Part shown: in pieces, positions 8,370 through 16,058 of the stretch
How positions within the stretch are numbered: the first letter of the stretch is position 1
Layout: every line of letters starts with the position of its first letter
Assembly: GCA_017694885.1 (NCBI GenBank)
Contig: JADIMH010000011.1
Location: forward strand, 1 to 61,353
Direction of reading: 5' to 3'
Source: Candidatus Cryptobacteroides faecipullorum
GTDB taxonomy: Bacteria > Bacteroidota > Bacteroidia > Bacteroidales > UBA932
Length of the DNA: 61,353 nt
Translations under genes and position numbers: made by a program
Notes under the pieces: generated by a model
The model's input: only the letters and a program-made list of their open reading frames with translations
What the model was told of the DNA's origin: nothing
Databases searched by the model: none

Positions 8370-8936
8370 TCAGGCCTCAGGATTCTCGGCCGTAGCTTCG
8401 GCAGCTGCAGCCTCAGCCTCTTTTGCAGCCTTCTCTGCCGCTGCGGCCTCAGCTGCAGCGCGTGCAGCTTCCTCTGCCTCGGCTTTCTTCTTGGCAAGAG
8501 CTTCAGCCCTCTCCTGATTTACCTTTGACTCAGCCTCATGCGCTGCCTTTACAGCATCGGCTGCAGCCTTGGAAATTCCCTCTATCTTGGCGTTTATCTT
8601 CGCATCCCTCTGGGCTTTCCATGCATTGAATTTCTGGTCTGCCTGCTCCTGGGTGAGCGCGCCTTTTGCTACACCGCCCTGGAGATGTTTTCTAAGGAGG
8701 ACTCCTTCATATGAAAGGATACGACGAACTACGAGCGTAGGCTGTGCTCCGACATTAAGCCATGCAAGCGCCCTCTCATCATTAAGGACGATGGTTGCAG
8801 GGTTTGTGTTAGGGTTGTAAGAGCCGATCTGCTCGATGAAACGACCGTCGCGAGGTGCGCGAGTGTCTGCCACAACAATGTGGAAGAATGCGAAATTCTT
8901 CTTTCCGTGGCGCTGTAAACGAATTTTAACAGCCAT
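8370..8936 (-). CDS. rpsP: Small ribosomal subunit protein bS16 with long Ala/Glu-rich tail
   Basis: Primary 16S rRNA-binding protein of the 30S body. The first 80 or so residues are canonical ([20 protein letters not shown], then [18 protein letters not shown]). The following 100 residues are a low-complexity extension rich in Ala, Glu and Lys, predicted helical, making 188 residues in total against roughly 80-90 in most bacteria. Such extensions are known in Bacteroidota. It is transcribed ahead of rimM. A candidate promoter with its -7 element at 8997-9004 (minus strand) lies about 60 bp upstream. Confidence 0.95.
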   Translation of the reverse strand: MAVKIRLQRHGKKNFAFFHIVVADTRAPRDGRFIEQIGSYNPNTNPATIVLNDERALAWLNVGAQPTLVVRRILSYEGVLLRKHLQGGVAKGALTQEQADQKFNAWKAQRDAKINAKIEGISKAAADAVKAAHEAESKVNQERAEALAKKKAEAEEAARAAAEAAAAEKAAKEAEAAAAEATAENPEA

Positions 8937-8996
8937 TGCAATCTGTTTTTAAATGTTAATGAATACCTGTGTTTTTCCTTCACGAGGAAAACGGCG

Positions 8997-9028
8997 CAAA
9001 ACTACTATAATTTTTCTATATTTGCAAC
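8997..9028 (-). promoter_or_regulatory. Candidate rpsP promoter
   Basis: On the minus strand GTTG, then 20 bp, then TAGTTTTG (plus-strand bases 8997-9004). It fits the Bacteroidota TTTG-N20-TAnnTTTG pattern with one mismatch in the -33 element. Confidence 0.55.
9017..9024 (+). promoter_or_regulatory. -7 element TATATTTG for the DUF2147 gene
   Basis: TATATTTG on the plus strand, 46 bp before the ATG at 9071. No clear -33 TTTG is seen. It lies within the opposing rpsP promoter, so the two may compete for RNA polymerase. Confidence 0.45.
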
Positions 9029-9070
9029 CCTTGCATATTCTTAATGCCACAAAACCAATAAGATCGAAGC

Positions 9071-9535
9071 ATGAAAAGGACACTTGCCATATTGACGGCC
9101 GCTCTGTGCGCCGTATTCCTTGCCGCAGCACAGGACAGCGGCCTGAACGCTTCTGCGGAGAATATCACAGGTACATATTACGTATCGCATGAAGGGGAAA
9201 ACAGCAAAGTCCGCATTTTCCGGGACACCGACGGGACATTCACGGCACAGGTCATATGGGTAGAAAACAGCCTTGACGGGAACGGAAACATACGGCTTGA
9301 CGAAAAGAATCCGGACAAATCGCTCCGAAACACCCCGTGCGACCGGATCATCCTGATAGAAAAACTGGAATACAACCCGGGAAAGAAACGCTGGGACAAC
9401 GGCAAGATATACGATCCCACACGCGGCATACGGGCGAATGCCACCTGTTCTTTCGACTCCCCTTCCATACTCAGGGTGCGCGGTTCCCTTATGGGATTCG
9501 GAGAAACGGTATTCTGGGAAAAAACCGGGAAATAA
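9071..9535 (+). CDS. Secreted DUF2147-domain protein
   Basis: A 154-residue exported protein. Residues 1-20 form a signal peptide (MKRTLAILTAALCAVFLAAA then Q). The rest matches the DUF2147 pattern: an early GTYYVSHEGENSKVRIF strand pair, a VIWVENS segment, the central KWDNG-like stretch (KRWDNGKIYDP) and a final LRVRGSLMGFGETVFWEK. The family is common in Bacteroidota and Proteobacteria, is probably a small periplasmic beta-barrel, and has no settled function. It stands alone between rpsP and tRNA-Leu with its own weak promoter, and no operon partner gives a clue. Confidence 0.85.
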   Translation: MKRTLAILTAALCAVFLAAAQDSGLNASAENITGTYYVSHEGENSKVRIFRDTDGTFTAQVIWVENSLDGNGNIRLDEKNPDKSLRNTPCDRIILIEKLEYNPGKKRWDNGKIYDPTRGIRANATCSFDSPSILRVRGSLMGFGETVFWEKTGK

Positions 9536-9563
9536 AAAGGGCAATCCGAAATTTTTCAAAAAA

Positions 9564-9597
9564 TTTGTTGCAGAGTAAAAGAAAATATATATCTTTG
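9564..9597 (+). promoter_or_regulatory. Promoter of tRNA-Leu
   Basis: TTTG (9564-9567), 22 bp, then TATCTTTG (9590-9597). Both elements match the Bacteroidota primary sigma consensus, though the spacer is a little long. The expected start is about 10 bp before the tRNA. Confidence 0.7.
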
Positions 9598-9613
9598 CAG
9601 TCCCAAACCAAAA

Positions 9614-9696
9614 GCGGATGTGGTGAAATGGTAGACACGCCACTTTGAGGGGGTGGTGGGCGTAAGCCTGTGCGAGTTCGACTCTCGCCATCCGCA
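9614..9696 (+). tRNA. tRNA-Leu (GAG)
   Basis: An 83-nt class II tRNA. The acceptor stem is GCGGATG/CATCCGC with discriminator A at 9696. The anticodon stem CCACT/GGTGG encloses the loop TTGAGGG with anticodon GAG. The long variable arm (TGGGC GTAA GCCTG) and the T-arm GCGAG-TTCGACT-CTCGC identify Leu. No CCA is encoded. It has its own promoter and a strong terminator. Confidence 0.95.
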
Positions 9697-9699
9697 CTC

Positions 9700-9744
9700 A
9701 AAAAACCGGTTCATTCAGTCGGAAGACTCGTGAACCGGTTTTTT
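9700..9744. terminator. Bidirectional terminator between tRNA-Leu and the AraC gene
   Basis: AAAAAACCGGTTCA (9700-9713) pairs perfectly with TGAACCGGTTTTTT (9731-9744). An inner AGTC-GGAA-GACT extends the stem. T-tracts on both strands let it serve the tRNA (+) and the convergent AraC gene (-). Confidence 0.9.
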
Positions 9745-9746
9745 CA

Positions 9747-10598
9747 TTATCTCTTTCTGCTGCGGTACTGTTTCGGAGACAGACCTGTATGGCGTTTGAA
9801 AAAACGGGTAAGATAAGACTGGTCCGGAAAATTCAGCTGCTCGGCTATCGATGTCACGGTCTGGTCCGGATCGCTCAGCAACACTTTCACCTCGGCGACA
9901 AGCTGCTCTTCTATCAGCTGCTTCGGAGACCGACCCTCAAGGCACCGGGTAGTCGCCCGGTGGAGATACCTGGTCGAAACGCAAAGCTTTTCCGCATAAA
10001 ACGACGCAGCATGCTCGACAGCCCCGTATTCCCTTATCAGTTGCAGGAATTGCTGGCACAACAGCTGCTGGCGCGTATATTTCGGGTTGATTTCCAGCTT
10101 CTCGGGAACAGTATTGAACAGCCACAGGAGAAGCCCCTGCAGAAAACTGTATTCCTGAAGGTCCCGATACTGTGTCTTATAGTTACCCGAAAAGAACATT
10201 TCCGCCATATCCATCCATATGCACAGCTGCCGCCAGCCGCTCTGGCTTCTGGCGTCCGGAGTGTGCCGGTAGCAGGGATGTTCGTTGGCATAGTTCAGAT
10301 ACGGGGAATCTATAGGAAGAAACGCCTTCAGAAAGACTTCCTTAGGGAAAAGCAGCATTCTGGCCCTGAAATCGGATGAAGCATTCACCCTGTGCAGCAG
10401 GGTGCCGGTAAGGAAGATCAGTTCGGTCTGGTCCGTCAGCCTGAAAGTCTCGGCTCCTGTAGAAACCTCGCATTCGCCGCCCACGCATACGATATATATC
10501 CCGCAACGGAAATGATACGGATTCTCCGCCAGAAAAGACAGGTCGGTCTCTTCATAGCGGATATGGTCGGTATCGGAGAGGATGCTTCCGGTCTCCAT
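9747..10598 (-). CDS. AraC-family transcriptional regulator
   Basis: A 283-residue one-component regulator. The N-terminal half (about residues 1-150) has a cupin-like ligand-sensing pattern. The last 95 residues carry the two-HTH AraC domain ending in the classic SYLTRFFKRHTGLSPKQYR signature. The ligand and targets cannot be read from the sequence. It lies 14 bp downstream of trpS on the same strand, so it may be read through from the trpS promoter; no promoter is obvious in the short gap. No transporter or catabolic gene is adjacent apart from the divergent MFS exporter beyond trpS. Confidence 0.9.
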   Translation of the reverse strand: METGSILSDTDHIRYEETDLSFLAENPYHFRCGIYIVCVGGECEVSTGAETFRLTDQTELIFLTGTLLHRVNASSDFRARMLLFPKEVFLKAFLPIDSPYLNYANEHPCYRHTPDARSQSGWRQLCIWMDMAEMFFSGNYKTQYRDLQEYSFLQGLLLWLFNTVPEKLEINPKYTRQQLLCQQFLQLIREYGAVEHAASFYAEKLCVSTRYLHRATTRCLEGRSPKQLIEEQLVAEVKVLLSDPDQTVTSIAEQLNFPDQSYLTRFFKRHTGLSPKQYRSRKR

Positions 10599-10612
10599 GG
10601 AGAGCGAGGATA

Positions 10613-11794
<1,182 letters not shown>

Positions 11795-11825
11795 TTAAGA
11801 AATGGACGGAAATACAGTTATGGAA

Positions 11826-11833
11826 TAATTTTG
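11826..11833 (+). promoter_or_regulatory. -7 element for the MFS exporter gene
   Basis: TAATTTTG on the plus strand, 21 bp before the chosen ATG at 11855. This short leader supports that start over the upstream GTG at 11786. Confidence 0.5.
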
Positions 11834-11854
11834 CATCCGGAAATTGAAGAAACC

Positions 11855-13084
11855 ATGAAGCTGCGCAGACCGAATTCCAAAATATTCATGCTTCTGTTCC
11901 TCGGACTCCTCAGTGCGTTCGGGCCTTTTGTCATGGACATGTATCTGCCGACGCTTCCCGAAATGACCGGATATTTCGGCACTTCATCCGCAATGGTCCA
12001 GCTCGGACTTACCACCAGCATGATCGGCCTGGCCTTCGGACAACTGCTTTTCGGACCGTTGAGCGACCGCTACGGAAGGCGTAAACCGCTGATTGTCGCC
12101 ATGACGCTGTTCCTTTTCGCAACGGTCGGCTGCATCTTCGCCGGCAACATTTCGCAGTTCGTGGCAATGCGGCTGATCCAAGGCATAGCCGGTTCCGGCG
12201 GAGTAGTGCTTTCCAGGAGTATAGCTACAGACAAATATTCAGCCATGGAGCTGGCGACGATGCTGGGCATAATAGGCTCCATAAACGGAATAGCTACCGT
12301 GGCCGCACCTATAGCCGGAGGGCTCACGGCGGGAATCGGAGGATGGAAAGGCATTTTCTGGTGTCTGATGGGACTCGGCGCCGTACTTCTGGCCGGCAGT
12401 ATCAGGATGAAAGAATCCCTGTCCGGGTCAAAAATGAAAAAAAACGGGAAAGAAGCATTTCTCGGGGGGTTCAAAGACGTGCTGCGGAACAGGAAATTTG
12501 TCCTGTATATCGTCCAGTACGGTTTCACGATGGCCGTCCTTTTCACCAATGTAGCCTCGGCCCCGTTCATCATGCAGGAGCATTACGGAATCTCTCCCAT
12601 GATGTTCTCATTAGTATTTGCGGCAAATGCCATCGCAATGGCGATTGCCACAGCCCTGGCCCCGAAATTCCGGAGTATGGAAAAGGCCCTGCGTACCGGC
12701 AGCGACTGCATGTTGTCCATTTCAGTCGTCCTGTGCGGGGCCATGCTGCTCGGGTGCAGTTTCTGGGTCTATGAAGCCCTGCTTTTCCTGCTGCTGTCTA
12801 TGGTCGGAATGTCGTTTACCGCCTCCAATGCCCTGGCTATGGAAAGCGAGCACGGCAATGCAGGGACCGCCTCCGCTTTGCTCGGCACGGTAGGATATGC
12901 TTTCGGAGGCATAGTCCCGCCGCTTGCAGGTCTTGGTGACATGATGGTATCCGCAGGAGTGCTTTTCATCGTGTTCGCAGGGATATCCTTCCTCTGTACG
13001 AGAATCGCTACATCAGAGCCTAAAGGACTGTCCCGGAATAACGATATACGCACCGGAAGTCTCGCCAGAGCGAGCAAGATGTAG
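11855..13084 (+). CDS. Bcr/CflA-type multidrug MFS exporter
   Basis: A 409-residue inner-membrane drug:proton antiporter of the major facilitator superfamily, with about 12 hydrophobic segments. The family hallmarks are the first-helix motif DMYLPTLPEM and the loop-2/3 motif A (FGQLLFGPLSDRYGRRKPL). The start chosen is ATG 11855 (MKLRRPNSK). The upstream GTG at 11786 would add 23 residues that overlap the -7 element. Known relatives export bicyclomycin, sulfonamides or chloramphenicol; the substrate here is unknown. It is divergent from trpS. Confidence 0.88.
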   Translation: MKLRRPNSKIFMLLFLGLLSAFGPFVMDMYLPTLPEMTGYFGTSSAMVQLGLTTSMIGLAFGQLLFGPLSDRYGRRKPLIVAMTLFLFATVGCIFAGNISQFVAMRLIQGIAGSGGVVLSRSIATDKYSAMELATMLGIIGSINGIATVAAPIAGGLTAGIGGWKGIFWCLMGLGAVLLAGSIRMKESLSGSKMKKNGKEAFLGGFKDVLRNRKFVLYIVQYGFTMAVLFTNVASAPFIMQEHYGISPMMFSLVFAANAIAMAIATALAPKFRSMEKALRTGSDCMLSISVVLCGAMLLGCSFWVYEALLFLLLSMVGMSFTASNALAMESEHGNAGTASALLGTVGYAFGGIVPPLAGLGDMMVSAGVLFIVFAGISFLCTRIATSEPKGLSRNNDIRTGSLARASKM

Positions 13085-13311
13085 ATGCGCACTTTATTTA
13101 TATGGGCGACGATATTCCGATATTTTTCCAATTTTTTCTTTGATTTTATTATTTTTTTCGCATCTTTACTACAAATTATAAAAACCGACCATTTCATCCT
13201 AAACCTCACTGACCTCGACCATTCAGGATTTCCATTCCTCAAATAAGAACTACATTGATCACATAATCAACAATCAAACCTTAGAAAAAGATATTATTAC
13301 TCATTCTGGCG

Positions 13312-13821
13312 TTGACCCTTACGGTTGGGATCAATGCGAAGGAATGGAAAGAGAATGACAGAGGGTTCCTGGTAGAACTGACAGCCGGATATGCCAATGC
13401 CACTTCCTATACTCCGTCAGAACGATATGCCAACATCTCGCCGGGAATAGGATACCAGTTCAACAAGCGTTGGGCAGCCGGATTCAGGATGACCTTCGAG
13501 ACTCGCAGATATGATTTCAAGATTTACACTCCATTCGTACGTTTCAATTACCTGAGCAGGCCGAGATGGACTCTTTTTGCCGAGGCGCAGGGAAACATCG
13601 GCTCCCGAGATGTGGATGGAGCGCAATGCAGGTACTATGAAGCCGGAATAGGACTGGGAGGGACCTTCTCCATAACTCCGCATCTCAAGCTGGTGGGCCG
13701 ATACCTTTTCGTGGGATACAGTTCCCGTCATGAACGTGAGCGTGCCTATGCAGGAGACCATGATTTCCTTCTGGACGCAAATGTCGCTCGTCTGCAGATC
13801 GGACTGCAGTACCTGTTCTGA
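13312..13821 (+). CDS. Small outer-membrane beta-barrel protein; start codon apparently lost
   Basis: A protein of about 170 residues with alternating hydrophobic strands (LVELTAGYANATSY, AGFRMTFETRRYDF, LFAEAQGNIGSRD) and a C-terminal aromatic (LQYLF), the pattern of an OmpX/OmpA-like barrel. The open frame begins right after a TAG at 13282-13284. The codons that follow spell KKILLLILALTLTV, a perfect signal-peptide start, but no ATG, GTG or TTG precedes them. The first canonical start in frame is TTG 13312, which would cut the signal peptide in half. Either a rare start (ATA 13291, ATT 13303 or CTG 13306) is used, or the gene has lost its ATG, or there is a sequence error exactly here. Confidence 0.65.
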   Translation: MTLTVGINAKEWKENDRGFLVELTAGYANATSYTPSERYANISPGIGYQFNKRWAAGFRMTFETRRYDFKIYTPFVRFNYLSRPRWTLFAEAQGNIGSRDVDGAQCRYYEAGIGLGGTFSITPHLKLVGRYLFVGYSSRHERERAYAGDHDFLLDANVARLQIGLQYLF

Positions 13822-14069
13822 CAGGACGGAAAACCGGGGCTTACCCTGAAGTTCACCCAACCTTCCAGACAGGTAAGCTTCCAAAGCATTCATTAACAGC
13901 ATATTGACTCATAACACATATGGACGGTCCCCCTCCGCACAACGGGACCGTCCATATCCAGAAAAGCACAAACTCCTAAAAATCAAGCAAATAGAAAGAA
14001 TACTACTTGGACGGTTGCTTCGGCCTTTCGGCGACGCTTCAGCATAATGCCTCGGCAATGCAAATAAAA
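13822..14069. other. Long intergenic region before the Fur-family gene
   Basis: Together with the following promoter region this is 325 bp without a gene. No credible ORF is present. It holds the perfect inverted repeat at 13918-13957 and, from about 14012, a CGGC-rich block that runs into the promoter at 14070-14101. No intrinsic terminator with a T-tract was found for the barrel gene. Confidence 0.6.
13918..13957. repeat. Perfect 14-bp inverted repeat
   Basis: ATATGGACGGTCCC (13918-13931) and GGGACCGTCCATAT (13944-13957) are exact complements around a 12-nt loop. No T-tract follows on either strand. It could be an mRNA-end hairpin of the barrel gene or a binding site, and resembles neither a tRNA nor a known riboswitch. 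Confidence 0.75.
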
Positions 14070-14101
14070 TTTGTTCTGCACTCGGCTTCTCCTTATCTTT
14101 G
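14070..14101 (+). promoter_or_regulatory. Strong promoter of the Fur-family gene
   Basis: TTTG (14070-14073), exactly 20 bp, TATCTTTG (14094-14101): a perfect match to the Bacteroidota primary sigma consensus. The start is expected near 14108, giving a leader of about 40 nt before the ATG at 14147. Confidence 0.85.
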
Positions 14102-14146
14102 CTTTCGGCCTTTATACGGTTTAGTTGACGCACAACTTGAGAGGCA

Positions 14147-14590
14147 ATGGTAGGGAATCCGGACAATATAAGGCGACTTGAGAAGAAAGGAGTCAAGCCG
14201 ACAGCGATAAGGCTGCTGGTGGCGGATGCCATTCTCTCGGCCAAAAGGGCAGTATCCCTTTCCGATCTGGAAGTGATTCTGGACACTGTCGACAAGTCCA
14301 GCATATTCAGGACTCTGGAACTGTTTGTCAAGCATCATGTCGTCCATGCCATCGACGACGGGAGCGGCTCCATCAAATACGAGATATGCGAAGGGGAAGA
14401 AGAATGCACCCTGGATGACATGCATATCCACTTCTATTGCACAGTCTGCCACAAGACTTTCTGTTTCAAGACAATCCACATCCCTTTCGTAGAGATTCCG
14501 GACGGATTCTCCGTCGAGTCGGCCAACTACATGCTGAAAGGTGTCTGCAAGGACTGCGCCGCCCACGGGCATCATGCCGGGGACAAATAG
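14147..14590 (+). CDS. Fur/Zur-family metal-responsive repressor
   Basis: A 147-residue regulator with the Fur layout: an N-terminal winged helix (residues about 10-85, with ILDTVDKSSIFRTLELF as the recognition region) and a C-terminal metal-binding dimerisation domain. Conserved ligands are visible in HIHFYCTVCHKTFC and in the later CKDC, giving two CxxC structural zinc sites. The tail AAHGHHAGDK adds histidines. The ATG at 14147 follows a GAGG Shine-Dalgarno-like stretch. A heavy-metal efflux operon starts 193 bp downstream on the same strand, so it probably senses the exported metal. It may equally be a general Zur, since the ferric or zinc type cannot be decided by eye. Confidence 0.88.
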   Translation: MVGNPDNIRRLEKKGVKPTAIRLLVADAILSAKRAVSLSDLEVILDTVDKSSIFRTLELFVKHHVVHAIDDGSGSIKYEICEGEEECTLDDMHIHFYCTVCHKTFCFKTIHIPFVEIPDGFSVESANYMLKGVCKDCAAHGHHAGDK

Positions 14591-14633
14591 CGGTCCGTCC
14601 TGAAAATGCAACCCGGTTGCGTCCTCTATTCCA

Positions 14634-14641
14634 TATTTTTG
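14634..14641 (+). promoter_or_regulatory. -7 element of the RND efflux operon
   Basis: TATTTTTG on the plus strand, leaving a leader of about 135 nt before the ATG at 14784. No good -33 TTTG is present, as expected for a regulated promoter. No obvious Fur/Zur palindrome was found. Confidence 0.45.
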
Positions 14642-14783
14642 CATCCGGAAAATCAGGCATGAACGGCTTCCGGAAGGAAAGCCGGTTTCTCCGTGGGGCG
14701 GCCGAAATAGCGCAAGCCACTGAGTGTCATCATGTCACAGCCTCCGACAAGGCATCGGACAGTGGAAACAAACTAAAAACGAT

Positions 14784-16046
14784 ATGAATAAACGAATCAT
14801 CATCCTGGGAATATCCGCGATGTTCCTTCTATGGTCCTGCGGGTCGGGAAACAGCCGCCAAGGCTCCGGAAGCACCCACGGACACCACGATCATGAAACA
14901 GAAGAGGTCCATGACCACCATGACCATGAAAATGAAACCGGACATGACCACGAAGCGGAACTTCTCGGACACGAAGCCGACCTGCATGCCGGGCATGACC
15001 ATGCAGCCGGAGAAGCCGGACATTCGGACGAAATAGTCATCTCTCCTGAAAAGGCCGCCGCAGTGGGAATCGCCACCGAAACCGTAACCCCGGGCAAATT
15101 CAGGGAAATAATCCACACCAGCGGAGAAATCCTTCCTGCGGCGGGCGATGAATCCACCATCGTAGCGACAACCGACGGAACCGTTTCATTTACAGAAAAC
15201 TATACGGAAGGAATGGCAGTCGGACAAGACCAGGAAATATTCGCCATACTTTCAGGCAACCTACAGGACGGAAACCGAATTGAAAAAGCCCGCATAGCCT
15301 ATCTCACCGCCAAAGAAGAATACGAAAGGGCCTCCAAACTCACGGACAGCAAAATCGTCTCACAGAAAGAATTCGTAACCATAAAGGAAAACTACGAAAC
15401 AGCCAGACTGGCCTACGAAGCCCTCAAACCGAGCAAAAGCGGAAACGGTGTGGCGGTCACGGCCCCATTCAAAGGATACATCAAGAGCCTGACAGTAAAG
15501 CAGGGCGACTACGTTACCACAGGCACGCCGCTCGCGACCATCTCGCAGAACAGCCATCTGGTCCTCGAGGCCGACCTCTCGCAGAAAGACTACGCACGGC
15601 GTTACAGCATCGCCGGAGCGAATTTCTCCACAGCATACTCGGATCATGCATACAGCACATCCGACCTCGGCGGGAAACTGCTGTCCATCGGCAGAAGCCA
15701 GAATGAAGGTGAATACTACATGCCCGTATCATTCAGCATCAGGAACACTTCCGATCTGGTGCCCGGAGCATTTGCCGAAATATGGCTTCTGTGCAACGAA
15801 AAGGACAATGTCATCACGCTGCCGATTTCAGCCATAACCGAAGAGCAGGGACTCTATTTCGTCTACCTCAAGCTTGACGAGCAGTGCTACAAAAAGCAGG
15901 AAGTCATCCTCGGCCCGAACGACGGCCGAAGGACGGAAATCCTAAAAGGACTCAAGCCAGGGGACAACGTAGTAATAAAAGGTGCCTATAATGTAAAACT
16001 CGCTTCTGCAAGCAACGCCATTCCGGCGCACACCCACAACCACTAA
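14784..16046 (+). CDS. Heavy-metal efflux RND periplasmic adaptor lipoprotein with His-rich N-terminus
   Basis: A 420-residue membrane-fusion (HlyD/CusB/CzcB-like) subunit that links the inner-membrane pump to the outer-membrane channel. The signal ends in the lipobox LLWSC. Residues about 28-85 then form an extraordinary His/Asp/Glu-rich segment with many HDH, HGHHDH and HDHE motifs, very likely a metal-binding antenna. The adaptor proper follows: a lipoyl/barrel half (IHTSGEILPAAGDESTIV), a helical hairpin around LTAKEEYERASKL, and a second lipoyl half (VTAPFKGYIKSLTVKQGDYV). The ATG at 14784 gives the signal peptide directly. It is the first gene of a three-gene pump operon, and the pump gene starts 12 bp after its stop. 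Zinc, cobalt, nickel or copper are all possible substrates. Confidence 0.93.
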   Translation: MNKRIIILGISAMFLLWSCGSGNSRQGSGSTHGHHDHETEEVHDHHDHENETGHDHEAELLGHEADLHAGHDHAAGEAGHSDEIVISPEKAAAVGIATETVTPGKFREIIHTSGEILPAAGDESTIVATTDGTVSFTENYTEGMAVGQDQEIFAILSGNLQDGNRIEKARIAYLTAKEEYERASKLTDSKIVSQKEFVTIKENYETARLAYEALKPSKSGNGVAVTAPFKGYIKSLTVKQGDYVTTGTPLATISQNSHLVLEADLSQKDYARRYSIAGANFSTAYSDHAYSTSDLGGKLLSIGRSQNEGEYYMPVSFSIRNTSDLVPGAFAEIWLLCNEKDNVITLPISAITEEQGLYFVYLKLDEQCYKKQEVILGPNDGRRTEILKGLKPGDNVVIKGAYNVKLASASNAIPAHTHNH

Positions 16047-16058
16047 ACCGTCTGAGCC

